DNA of 64,000 nucleotides from CAYONP01 sp964405335. Its GTDB lineage: Bacteria; Armatimonadota; UBA10988. The translations under genes were made by a program, and so were the position numbers. Shown here in pieces: positions 23,327 through 31,182 of the stretch; the stretch's first letter is position 1, and every line of letters begins with the position of its first letter. The stretch spans positions 34,071-98,070 of the forward strand of contig CAYONP010000005.1 of the NCBI GenBank assembly GCA_964405335.1. The letters are read 5' to 3'. Below the pieces are notes generated by a model, which did not search any database, was not told where the DNA came from, and saw only the letters and a list, made by a program, of their open reading frames with translations.

Positions 23327-24662
23327 CCGGTGGCGGGTACATCTGCCCGGTGCTGCCGTTGAGCCAGGCGACCAGATAGCTGCGCGGCGCGGTGGGTGAC
23401 CAGGCGTTCATGTGCCGCGCCGGGCCGATGTGGTTGCCCGCGACGGCGGTGTTGCGGGCCACCGGCTCGGTCTCGAAGAAGATCGCCAGCCGCCGGCGGT
23501 TGACCAGCTCGTGCAGGTTCTTCCCGGCCAGCTCGGCGTTGATGGCGAAGGTGATCTGACCCTCCTCGACCTCGACACCCGGTGTGACCAGCAGCTCGCC
23601 GCCGTCGGCCGCGCGCGGCTCGAGCAGCGGCTCGAGCTCGTCGCACCAGGTCGCCGCCTCGGGCAACAGGCCGTCGTTCTGCTCGGCATACTTGAGCAGC
23701 GCGGCGACCAGCGCGGCGAGCCGCGATTGGGTCGCCTCGAGCCGGTCGTTGGCCGCCCAGACATCCTCATAGCTCATGCCGCCGGGGATCTGGAACGTGT
23801 TCTCGGCGGTGGTGGCAACCACGTTGACGTCGCCGTAGCGCGGTTCCATGGCCGCCAGTTCGTCGGGGAAGAAGATCTGGTTGGGCTCGTTGCCGCCCAC
23901 GTCGGCGAGCAGGACGGTGCGCTGCCGGACCTGCCAATCGTCGCCCGGGCCCTGTTCGGCCAACTCGGCGTTCATCGCGAAGCTGTAGGTCTCGTCGGGC
24001 TTGATGGGTGAGCCGAACGGCCGCTCGCCCTCGACATAGGGCCGGATCGCGTCGCACCACTCGTCGGGCTCGGGGTAGACGCCGTCGTGCTCCTCGGCGT
24101 AGGCGTTGAGCGCGCTGGCCAAGGTCCTGAGCTGGTTCTCGACCTCGTACGGCGCCATGCGGCCCTCGACCATGGCCGCCTGCTCGGGCATGTTGGCCAT
24201 CATCTCGGCCTGGCGGATCATCATGCTCCGCCCCTCGCCGACGGTGGCGTTGAGACTGGCGCGGAGATCGACTCGCCAGGTGCCGTCGTCCTGCCGGGCG
24301 AGGATGAGCACCAGCGGGCGAGCCAACTGGAAGCTGAGTTCGAGCCGTCCGTCGGCGGCCGTCGCCTCGCCGAGTTCGATCGGCGCATCCGGCGTGGTCG
24401 GCAGGATGGCCAGCTCGGTCATCACATCCCACGGGTTCATGCCGCCCGCGGCCTCGGCGCTGAACTGGCCGCGCATCATGCGCACCATGTTCAAGATGGG
24501 CGGGTCGTTGGCGAGGAGCGGCAGCGCGGCGTCCAGGTCGCCCGCGCGGACCGCGGCGAGGTAGGCCTGCGCGACGGCGTTCTGGTCGGTCAGGTCGACC
24601 GCCGGCCGCTCGCCGGCGCGCAGCGGCAGCGCGAGGATGATGAGCAGGGCGAGCTTCGGCAT
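23295..24662 (-). CDS. Secreted protein with two pseudopilin-like modules
   Basis: 455 residues starting MPKLALLIILALPLRAG, a signal peptide without a prepilin cleavage motif. Residues about 20-150 form an NTF2-like or DUF-type alpha/beta domain (QAYLAAVRAGDLDAALPLL). Then come two similar units: LRTLASALNAYAEEHDGVYPEPDEWCDAIRPYVEG...FAMNAEL (about 190-250) and LAALVAALLKYAEQNDGLLPEAATWCDELEPLLEP...FAINAELAGK (about 330-395). Such L-x-x-Y-A-x-x-x-D-G-x-x-P...W-C-D...PY motifs are typical of the globular C-terminal halves of DUF1559/type II pseudopilins. The pilin N-terminal helix is missing, so this is not an assembled pilin. Function unknown. Confidence 0.6.
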   Translation of the reverse strand: MPKLALLIILALPLRAGERPAVDLTDQNAVAQAYLAAVRAGDLDAALPLLANDPPILNMVRMMRGQFSAEAAGGMNPWDVMTELAILPTTPDAPIELGEATAADGRLELSFQLARPLVLILARQDDGTWRVDLRASLNATVGEGRSMMIRQAEMMANMPEQAAMVEGRMAPYEVENQLRTLASALNAYAEEHDGVYPEPDEWCDAIRPYVEGERPFGSPIKPDETYSFAMNAELAEQGPGDDWQVRQRTVLLADVGGNEPNQIFFPDELAAMEPRYGDVNVVATTAENTFQIPGGMSYEDVWAANDRLEATQSRLAALVAALLKYAEQNDGLLPEAATWCDELEPLLEPRAADGGELLVTPGVEVEEGQITFAINAELAGKNLHELVNRRRLAIFFETEPVARNTAVAGNHIGPARHMNAWSPTAPRSYLVAWLNGSTGQMYPPPVMNGPAVAAE

Positions 24663-24816
24663 GGGGCGCTCCTGAGCAGTAACAGCCTGGTGCAACGGCG
24701 GCACCTGCAGCAACCGGCCTGGCGCGGCGAGGTTCACATCGCCTGCGCCCGGCCGCCGGTTCCCGCGGAAGGACTTGGCGCCGCCGGGTGGTAGCCACGC
24801 TCGACGGGAGGTGCGC

Positions 24817-25515
24817 TTGGCCCGGCTGTTCGACTGGTTCTTGCGCGGCGGACCGCTGATGTGGCTGCTGCTGGCCGCCTCCATCGCGGCGGTGGCCACC
24901 GCGGTCGAGCGCTGGCTCTGCTACCGCGCCGCCCTGCGCCGGCCTGAGGCGCTGCCGGCCGCCCTGCTCCGCGGCTGGCACAGCGCCGGTGCCGCCGGTC
25001 TCGCCGGCGCCGCGCAGCCGCACGGCAGCGCCGCGGTGGCCCTGGCGCGGACCGCCGCCGAAGTGGCCGAGCTCGACGCCGACCTGGCCGCCGACCGGCT
25101 GAGCTGCACGGCGGAGGCTCAGCTTGCGCGGCTGGCCGGCCCGCTGCGGTTGCTCGAGGCGATCTGCGTCGGCGGGCCGTTGCTCGGTCTGCTGGGCACG
25201 GTGATCGGCTGGTCGGGCGTGCTCGAGGCCGCCGCACGGCGGGGCTCGGCCGAGCTGAGCGCCATCGGCGGCGATATGTCGCGGGCGCTGATCACCACCG
25301 TCTTCGGCCTCATGGTCGGCCTCGAGGCGTGGCTGCTGGGGCAGATTCTGCAGGCCCGCTACGAGCGGCTCAAGGTGCCGATCCAGGCGCTGGTGCCGAG
25401 GCTCCTGACCATCCTGCGCGGGCAGGGCGAGGCACCGCCCGAGCCACCACCAGCCACCGAGCCGGCGCCGCCGGAGCCCGAGCCGCAGCCCGAGCCGGCA
25501 GAGGAGTACACATGA
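24817..25515 (+). CDS. MotA/TolQ/ExbB-type proton channel protein
   Basis: 232 residues. I chose the TTG at 24817 because GGGAGG (24806-24811) sits five bases upstream; a GTG at 24811 is an alternative. Three membrane segments: GPLMWLLLAASIAAVATAVERW (about 11-32), CVGGPLLGLLGTVIGWSGVL (about 112-132) and SRALITTVFGLMVGLEAWLLGQ (about 150-172), which match ExbB including the P-L-L-G-L-L-G-T-V signature. A Pro/Glu-rich C-terminal tail of 30 residues follows. With ExbD it would form the proton-driven motor that energises TonB-dependent uptake. Stop overlaps the ExbD-like ATG (ATGA). Confidence 0.85.
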   Translation: MARLFDWFLRGGPLMWLLLAASIAAVATAVERWLCYRAALRRPEALPAALLRGWHSAGAAGLAGAAQPHGSAAVALARTAAEVAELDADLAADRLSCTAEAQLARLAGPLRLLEAICVGGPLLGLLGTVIGWSGVLEAAARRGSAELSAIGGDMSRALITTVFGLMVGLEAWLLGQILQARYERLKVPIQALVPRLLTILRGQGEAPPEPPPATEPAPPEPEPQPEPAEEYT

Positions 25516-25898
25516 GGCGCGCCGGCCTGGCCGCGGTGCTGGTCGCGACGGCCGATCTGGCGCTGCTCGGCTCGCTCTTCGCCATGGCCACCGCCGTCGC
25601 CGCCGAGCAGGCCGGCAGCGAGGTCTTCCTCGCCGCGCCCGAGGCGGCCGAGGCCGGCCTGCCGCCACGGGCGGTGATTGTCGACGTTGCCGCCGACCGT
25701 AGCTACCGGCTCGGCCCGCAACGCCTGCCGCGGGCGGCGCTGGCGCAGGCGATCCGCGCGCCGCTGGCCGGCCTGCCCGAGCCGATAGTCGCCGTCCGGC
25801 CGGCGCCGGGCGCCGACTGGGACGACATCGCCCACCTGCTCCGTGTCGCGCGTGAGGCCGGCGCGACCCGCGTCGAACTGCTCGGATCGGCGCCGTGA
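25512..25898 (+). CDS. Divergent ExbD/TolR-like protein
   Basis: 128 residues. A single N-terminal membrane helix (LAAVLVATADLALLGSLFAMA, about 6-26) holds an Asp at residue 15, the place of the proton-carrying Asp in ExbD. The periplasmic part follows ExbD logic: AVIVDVAADRSYRLGPQRLPRAALAQAI, PIVAVRPAPGADWDDIAHLLRVAREAGATRVELLG. Overall similarity to ExbD looks low, so the call depends on this pattern and on the ExbB gene in front with a 4-bp overlap. It overlaps the next gene by GTGA. Confidence 0.7.
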   Translation: MRRAGLAAVLVATADLALLGSLFAMATAVAAEQAGSEVFLAAPEAAEAGLPPRAVIVDVAADRSYRLGPQRLPRAALAQAIRAPLAGLPEPIVAVRPAPGADWDDIAHLLRVAREAGATRVELLGSAP

Positions 25899-26590
25899 GC
25901 CGCGCCGGCGGCTGGCTGGCGGTCCCTGCCGCCCTCGCCCTCCATGCGGCGGCGCTGGCCTTTGTACGGCTGCCGGCGCCGCAAGATCCGGTCCTTTACC
26001 GCGCGGTGCCGGTCACCGGTCCGCGGCTGACCTTCTGGCCGACGGCACCACGGTTTGTCCCGGCCGATGTGACCGTCCCGCCGTCGCCGCCGGCCGAGCG
26101 GCGGATTGAGATCCAGCGTCGGCGCGAGATCCACCCGGCGCCGCCGCGGCCGCCACAGCCGCCCGTCATGCGCGAGCCACTACTGCCGCCGCTCTGGCGC
26201 GGCGAGTGGGAGCTGGCCCCACCACTGCCACCGCTGCTGGCCGCGCTGGCCGCTGCCGAGCAGGCGCCGCGAGCGACCGTCGATGGCGTGGCGCTCGGTC
26301 TGCCGGCGAGCGCCGATGACGAGGCGGCGATGCTGGTCGACCCGCCGGCGGTGCTGGCCGGCCTGGGCGATGCGCCGCCGGAGACGGGCGAGTGGCGTTG
26401 GTTGCCGGCGGACGTGTCGCTCTCGCCCGGGGTGGCGGCCTGGCTGGCCGAGAGCGGCTCGCAGGTGTGGCGCGGCGAGCGCGACGGCGAGTCGGTGCTC
26501 TATCTCCCGCTGGCGGCGCGAGCGGGTTGGGAGGCTCGACGGCCGGAGTCGCTGGCGCTGTGGCAGAGTCTGGTGAGGAGTGCCCGATGA
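25895..26590 (+). CDS. TonB-like, proline-rich membrane-anchored protein
   Basis: 231 residues from a GTG that overlaps the ExbD-like stop. One N-terminal membrane helix (LAVPAALALHAAALAFV, about 8-25, with the LALHAA pattern seen in TonB anchors), then a proline-rich stretch (about 65-120: PPSPPAER, PAPPRPPQPPVM) that could span the periplasm. The C-terminal region does not show a recognisable TonB_C domain, so it may be a divergent TonB or an accessory protein. Position ExbB-ExbD-this gene supports an energy-transducer role. It overlaps the next gene by ATGA. Confidence 0.55.
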   Translation: MSRAGGWLAVPAALALHAAALAFVRLPAPQDPVLYRAVPVTGPRLTFWPTAPRFVPADVTVPPSPPAERRIEIQRRREIHPAPPRPPQPPVMREPLLPPLWRGEWELAPPLPPLLAALAAAEQAPRATVDGVALGLPASADDEAAMLVDPPAVLAGLGDAPPETGEWRWLPADVSLSPGVAAWLAESGSQVWRGERDGESVLYLPLAARAGWEARRPESLALWQSLVRSAR

Positions 26591-26898
26591 TTGTGGTAGC
26601 GAACCGGATCCCGGTGGCCGAGGGCCATGAGCAGGCGTTCGAGGAGCGGTTCCGCCGGCGGGCCGGGATGATCGACGAGAGCCCTGGGTTCATCCGCAAC
26701 CTGGTGTTGCGGCCCGAGCAGGGCGACTGCTACGTGGTGATGACCTTCTGGGCCGATGAGGCGAGCTTCCGCGCCTGGTGCGACAGCGACTCGTTCCGCG
26801 CCGCCCATGCCGACCGGCCGCCGAAGGAGATGTTCCGCGGCCCGAGCCAGCTTGAGATTCTGAGCGTGGTGACGGATACTGGTGACAGAGGGGAATAG
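26587..26898 (+). CDS. IsdG/HmoA-type heme-degrading monooxygenase
   Basis: 103 residues in the ABM fold. The Asn-Trp-His triad of IsdG enzymes is present with the right spacing: Asn6 (MIVVANRI), Trp64 (FRAWCDSDSF) and His74 (FRAAHADRPP); in IsdG they are Asn7, Trp67 and His77, and the Trp-to-His distance of ten is identical. IsdG-type enzymes cleave heme to release iron in the cytoplasm. The start codon overlaps the TonB-like stop (ATGA), so heme import and heme breakdown would be made together. A generic quinol-type ABM monooxygenase remains possible but fits the triad less well. Confidence 0.8.
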   Translation: MIVVANRIPVAEGHEQAFEERFRRRAGMIDESPGFIRNLVLRPEQGDCYVVMTFWADEASFRAWCDSDSFRAAHADRPPKEMFRGPSQLEILSVVTDTGDRGE

Positions 26899-26974
26899 AC
26901 CGAGCATGGATCCGTTGGCGGCCGGGCGGCGTCTGATGATCGGAGCCGGTCACCGCGGGCCGGTGGAGTCTTGG

Positions 26975-28084
26975 ATGCGTCGCAGTTTGGCAGGGATGTT
27001 GGCCTTGCTCGCCATGTCAGCCGCGCCGGCGGCGGCACAGCTCGTCGAGGGCCGCGACTTCTTGATGGTCCCGCCGGCCGACACCTGGGCCGCCGAGCGC
27101 TGGCCGGTGGTGGTCGCGCTGGCTGGGCCCGAGCACGAGTTGCAGGCGGTGGCCGACCAGTTCAAGCCGCTGACGGTCATGCGCGGCGCGCTGCTGGTGG
27201 TGCTCTCGATGACCGACAACGACACCGCCCGGCTGCAGCAGGTGGTCAACCACGCGTTTCGCACGCATCCGGCGCAGCCGAACTCGACGGTGCTCGTCGG
27301 CGAGGGGCCGATGGCGCTGTTCTGCCGCGACGAGACACTCCGCCGGCGCGAGGACGTGGCCGGCTTCATCGGCATCAACACGCCGATGGCGATGACCCCC
27401 GTCGCCGCGCCGGGCCCGCCGCAGAAGGCGGTGCTGCTGGTCAGCGACGCGACCTACCGCGACACCGGCATCCGGCTGCGCGACGAGCTGCGCCGCCAGG
27501 GCCTGCAGGCGGCCACGCGCGAGGTGCCGGCGGCCGAGCTGATGTATCACGTGTCGACCGCGCTGACCCAGATTCTGCCCCCCACCCCACCGCGCTTCCG
27601 GCTGCATGATGTGCTGACCGACAGCTACCTGACCGCGCTGCCTGGCTGGCAGTTCGACCGTGCCGACGGAATGCTCGCCATCGCCCGGCCGGTCAACGCG
27701 ACGACCGGTCCGGTGGTGCAAATCTTCAGCGGCACGCTGGGCGAGCAGACGTTCGAAGGCTACATGCAGGAAGCGCGCCAGTTCTTGGCCCAGGACGAGA
27801 TCGAGATCCTCAACGAGGAGACGCTCAACGAGGCCCAGGACGGCACCACCGCGTTGGCCTTCCACTTCGTCGATCGACGCGCCGAAATCGAGTACGCCGT
27901 CTACTGGATCCAGGTCGGCCACGACCGGCGCCTGGTCTCGTTCCGCTCGATGGCCAAGCAGGGCGAACTCGAACCGTACCTGCCGCTGGTTCGCCAGCTC
28001 GCGCTGGCCACCACCTTCGACAAGCCGCCCGAGGGACCGGTGGTCGAGCCTGGTGCTCAGGCCCGGCCGCACGAGCCGGAGTAG
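26975..28084 (+). CDS. Secreted alpha/beta-hydrolase-like protein with PsbP/DcrB-like C-terminal domain
   Basis: 369 residues from the ATG that yields a good signal peptide (MRRSLAGMLALLAMSAAPAAAQ); the longer frame back to 26882 adds 31 unlikely residues. Residues about 25-210 look like a hydrolase core (WPVVVALAGPEHELQAVADQF, STVLVGEGPMALFCRD, VAGFIGINTPM), although the G-E-G-P site lacks the usual nucleophile Ser. Residues about 235-350 (GWQFDRADGMLAIARPVN...TALAFHFVD...VYWIQVGHDRRLVSFRS) resemble DUF1795/PsbP-like domains. It follows the heme operon after 76 bp; whether it belongs is unclear. Its 3' end overlaps the convergent GT4 gene by 28 bp. Confidence 0.5.
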   Translation: MRRSLAGMLALLAMSAAPAAAQLVEGRDFLMVPPADTWAAERWPVVVALAGPEHELQAVADQFKPLTVMRGALLVVLSMTDNDTARLQQVVNHAFRTHPAQPNSTVLVGEGPMALFCRDETLRRREDVAGFIGINTPMAMTPVAAPGPPQKAVLLVSDATYRDTGIRLRDELRRQGLQAATREVPAAELMYHVSTALTQILPPTPPRFRLHDVLTDSYLTALPGWQFDRADGMLAIARPVNATTGPVVQIFSGTLGEQTFEGYMQEARQFLAQDEIEILNEETLNEAQDGTTALAFHFVDRRAEIEYAVYWIQVGHDRRLVSFRSMAKQGELEPYLPLVRQLALATTFDKPPEGPVVEPGAQARPHEPE

Positions 28085-29121
28085 GCTTCAAGCACTCGGC
28101 GGTAGACCGCCACCGTCGCCTCGGCCATGCCCGGCCACGTCCGCTGCTGCGCCCGCGCCAGGCCCTGGATCATGCGTCTCCGCCGAACCGCCTCGTCAGT
28201 GACCAGCGCCGCCAGCGCCGCGACCTGAGCAGCAGCGTCGCCGAGCGTCACCGCCGGACCGCCGATCTCGGCCAGGAGCGCGTCGGCCGGTCCGACCGCC
28301 GGTGTGCCGCAGGCCATCGACTCGAGCAGCGCCAGCGCGGTCGGCTCGCCCGACGCGCCGAGAATGATCGCCCGCGCCGCGCTGAGCACCGCCGGGCCGA
28401 GCTGCGACTCGAGCTCGCGAATCGCCCGGATGCCGGCCGGCGCGTCGCCCTCGATGACCAGCTCCAGGTCGAGCCCATGCTCTTTGCGCGCCCGCTCCCA
28501 GACCGCCGTCACGGCCTCGGCGCCACCGGCCCTCGCGCGGCCGAGGACGAACCGCTCGGGTAGCTCGACCAGCCGCAGCGCCGCCGTCTGCACCGACTCG
28601 CACTGCGGGCGGTAGGCCGGCTCGACCCCGTAGGGGGTGACGACCACTTCATTGACACCCAGGCGATCGCGCAGCTCGGCCGCGGTCGTCTCGGAACAGG
28701 TGATCACCGCCGCGGCGCGACCGATCTGCCTCGGCAGCAGGTGCCGCCAGGCCCAGGCGACGGTGCGCGGGTAGGCCTCCGGGCGATCGATCGGCCCCAG
28801 GTGTCGCAGGGTGGTGACCACGGGAATCGGCGAGGCGACCGGCAGCGTGCCCTGGACGTGGAGCAGCCGGCAGCCGGCGCGCTGGGCCGCCGGCGCCAGG
28901 GCGCTCGGCTTCCACAGCGATGGGTGGGCGCGGAGCTGTGAGACGGCTATCTGGTCGGAGCGTGGGATCAGCTCGACCGCGGGCTCGCGGTCGACGAACA
29001 GGTGAAAGCCGAACTCGGGTTTGAGGTAGGCCAGGGCATGGACCAGGTGGAGGGTGTAGGCGTGGGCGTCACTCCCCGGGTCGCACAGCGGGCGGGCGTC
29101 GATGCCGATGGTCACGGGCAT
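28057..29121 (-). CDS. Family 4 glycosyltransferase
   Basis: 354 residues of GT-B type. N-domain: IGIDARPLCDPGSDAHAYTLHLVHAL, LLHVQGTLPVASPIPVVTTLRHL, AAVITCSETTAAELRDRLG, VVVTPYGVEPAYRP. C-domain: FVLGRARAGGAEAV and LESMACGTPAVGP near residue 285, where the canonical E-x7-E is reduced to a single clear Glu. It starts 3 bp after the oligogalacturonate lyase stop and is the third gene of that unit. Sugar donor unknown. Confidence 0.82.
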   Translation of the reverse strand: MPVTIGIDARPLCDPGSDAHAYTLHLVHALAYLKPEFGFHLFVDREPAVELIPRSDQIAVSQLRAHPSLWKPSALAPAAQRAGCRLLHVQGTLPVASPIPVVTTLRHLGPIDRPEAYPRTVAWAWRHLLPRQIGRAAAVITCSETTAAELRDRLGVNEVVVTPYGVEPAYRPQCESVQTAALRLVELPERFVLGRARAGGAEAVTAVWERARKEHGLDLELVIEGDAPAGIRAIRELESQLGPAVLSAARAIILGASGEPTALALLESMACGTPAVGPADALLAEIGGPAVTLGDAAAQVAALAALVTDEAVRRRRMIQGLARAQQRTWPGMAEATVAVYRRVLEAYSGSCGRA

Positions 29122-29124
29122 ACG

Positions 29125-30243
29125 TCACTCAGGCACCTCGACAGTATACACGTGACTCCAGCCCCCGCCGTTGTCGCTGGTGTAGATCACCCGCCGCCCG
29201 TCCGGGCTGAAGCTGGGGTGCGGGTGCGTCCACTGCGGGCCGTAAACCCCCTCCGGCATCGCCGGCGTTGGGGCTGGGTCGCTCGCCGGGTCGTCGCCGC
29301 GGATGATGCTGGTGTCGATGCCCGCGCCGGCCGCCGGCACGGTCAGCGCCCACTGCCTGCCCTGCGCGCTGGCGTTCGGCTGGCAGAGCCGCCGCGCCGC
29401 GCCGGTGATCGGGTCGAGCAGAAACAGCCCGCGGCTCGGGCGCGCCGTGTCGCAGACAATCGACCGGCCGTCGCGCCGGCCGCAGGCGTGCCAGGCGGCG
29501 AACTCGGCCACCGTGCGGACGGCGCCCGAGTCGGGATCGATCGCCCGCAGCGCCCGCGGCCAGTGGGTGAAGATCACCTCGTCGCCGGCGCCAAGCCACG
29601 ATTCGTGGACAATCCACTCGTCCGTCGTCTGCTCATAGAGCGGCCGCAGGCCGGATCCGTCGGCCCGCACCAGCCACATCCGTTGCGTCGGCGGGCCGCT
29701 GAACAGCAGTGTCTCCGGGTCGCACGGCCGGAACTGCAGGTGGCCGACCTCGTCGCAGCGGAGCACGGCGTCGGCGCCCGAGCCGTCGCAGCAGACGAGG
29801 GCCAGCTCGCCGTAGCCGTCGTAGCGGCAGCCGACGGCGATCCGCCGGCCGGCCGGATCGAGACTGCAGTTGCCCAGCCGCGCGCCGGCGAAGCGGGCCA
29901 GCGGCGCCACCTCGAGCGTCTCGGCATCAATCCGCAGCACCTGTTCGCCGGCGGTGGCATAGAGCGCGCTGCCGTCGGGCGCGACGGCGGGCGAGAAGGG
30001 GTTCAGGTCGACCCGCGCGGTGACCTGCATCAGCGCGCCGTCAGCCTCGTCGCAGGCCAACAGGTTGGGGTAGCCGTCGCGGTAGCAGATCAGGTAGAAC
30101 CGCCCGCCGGCGGCCGGCCACGAGCTGTTGGTGAAGTAAAGCTGATGATGCATCGCCGGCGCGGCGGTCCAGCGAGTCACCCGCGCGCCGGTGGCCACGT
30201 CGCGGAAGGTCCGGCGCTCAGGACGCAGGCGCACGCCGATCAC
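29125..30243 (-). CDS. Oligogalacturonate lyase-like protein (PL22 beta-propeller)
   Basis: 372 residues from a GTG that overlaps the upstream stop (GTGA). The start RPERRTFRDVATGARVTRWT and the following YFTNSSW are typical of PL22, as is the end PHPSFSPDGRRVIYTSDNGGGWSHVYTVEVPE. The metal-binding set is visible: GHLQFRPCDP (His), IVHESWLGAGDEVIF (His) and YGPQWTHPHPSF (Gln-x2-His-x-His), matching the Mn-binding residues of the characterised family enzyme. PL22 cleaves short oligogalacturonates by beta-elimination in the cytoplasm during pectin use. No signal peptide is seen, which agrees. Neighbours are an isomerase-type protein and a GT4. Confidence 0.85.
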   Translation of the reverse strand: MIGVRLRPERRTFRDVATGARVTRWTAAPAMHHQLYFTNSSWPAAGGRFYLICYRDGYPNLLACDEADGALMQVTARVDLNPFSPAVAPDGSALYATAGEQVLRIDAETLEVAPLARFAGARLGNCSLDPAGRRIAVGCRYDGYGELALVCCDGSGADAVLRCDEVGHLQFRPCDPETLLFSGPPTQRMWLVRADGSGLRPLYEQTTDEWIVHESWLGAGDEVIFTHWPRALRAIDPDSGAVRTVAEFAAWHACGRRDGRSIVCDTARPSRGLFLLDPITGAARRLCQPNASAQGRQWALTVPAAGAGIDTSIIRGDDPASDPAPTPAMPEGVYGPQWTHPHPSFSPDGRRVIYTSDNGGGWSHVYTVEVPE

Positions 30244-31082
30244 GCCGCGCCCCGCAAGCACTCGAAGGCGTGGCGAGCGCTGGCGGCCCAGGTCTCGGTC
30301 AGCGGCCGAGTCGGCGCGTCGTCGGGAAAGGCCGGCTCGAACACCGCCGCACCGTCGAACCCGGCGGCGAGCAGCGCCGCACCAATCTTCGCCTGGTCGT
30401 CGATGCCCTCGTCGAGCCCCTCGCTCCACTCCTGAGCCGCGCGCCGGTTGCGCAGGTGGCAGAGCGTGATCCGGTCGCCCCAGCGGCGGATCACCTCGAG
30501 CGGGTCGCCGCCGCCCCAGGCGAGCCAGGCCAGGTCGGGGCCGAAGGCCAGCTCGTCGGGCTGCAGGCGCGACAGCGTCTCGCGCACCTCGCAGTAGTCG
30601 TCGGCCGCGTCGGGCGCGTAGGTGTGCAGGTTGGGTGTAATGCCGTGCCGGCGGGCCATCCGGGCCACCGCGCGCAGCGTCTCGGCCTGGGCGTCCCAGT
30701 CCGCGGCGGTCTTGGCCCGGCCGGTCGGCGGCGGCACGCACGAGAGGCCGAGGTGCCGGCCGCCGAGCGGCGCCATCTGCCGACAGATGTGCTCGAGGTA
30801 GTCGACCTGCTGCTCGCGCTGGGCCGGGTCCCAGAAGGGCGCGTTGTGGCTGGCGCCGAGCAACTCGATTGGCCCCGTGCGCAGCGCCTGGCGGTGCAGC
30901 GCCACCGCCTCGTCGGTCTCGAGCAGGTTGGCCATGCTCTCGAAGCCCTCGAAGCCGGCCTGGGCCACGTCGCGGACAATCGTGCCGAGCCGGCGCAGCA
31001 CCGCCTCGCAGGCCACGGCGAGGCTCGGCGTCTCGCGCAGCTCGAGCTGAACATAGACCCAGGGATGGAAACCAACCACCAT
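30240..31082 (-). CDS. Sugar phosphate isomerase/epimerase-like TIM-barrel protein
   Basis: 280 residues, start chosen at the ATG giving MVVGFHPWVYVQLELRE. The AP-endonuclease-2/IolE-type barrel is recognisable: FEGFESMANLLETDEAVAL, LGASHNAPFWDPAQREQQVDYLEHIC, HGITPNLHTYAPDAAD, LAFGPDLAWLAWGGGDPLEVI, RITLCHLRNRR, GAAVFEPAF. The His/Glu/Asp metal-site residues of this superfamily (H in NLHTY, D in GPDLAW, H in LCHLR, E in FEPAF) are present. It probably isomerises or epimerises a ketose or keto-acid. It is the first gene of the lyase unit, divergent from the M20 gene. Confidence 0.8.
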   Translation of the reverse strand: MVVGFHPWVYVQLELRETPSLAVACEAVLRRLGTIVRDVAQAGFEGFESMANLLETDEAVALHRQALRTGPIELLGASHNAPFWDPAQREQQVDYLEHICRQMAPLGGRHLGLSCVPPPTGRAKTAADWDAQAETLRAVARMARRHGITPNLHTYAPDAADDYCEVRETLSRLQPDELAFGPDLAWLAWGGGDPLEVIRRWGDRITLCHLRNRRAAQEWSEGLDEGIDDQAKIGAALLAAGFDGAAVFEPAFPDDAPTRPLTETWAASARHAFECLRGAA

Positions 31083-31182
31083 GCCGCCTCTCCGCCCGCC
31101 GATTCGCGGCCCGACGGCGCGGCCCTTCCGCAGGGGCAGCCGGCCGCCTGCCGAACGACCGGGCATGCCGCCGGAGGCGACC

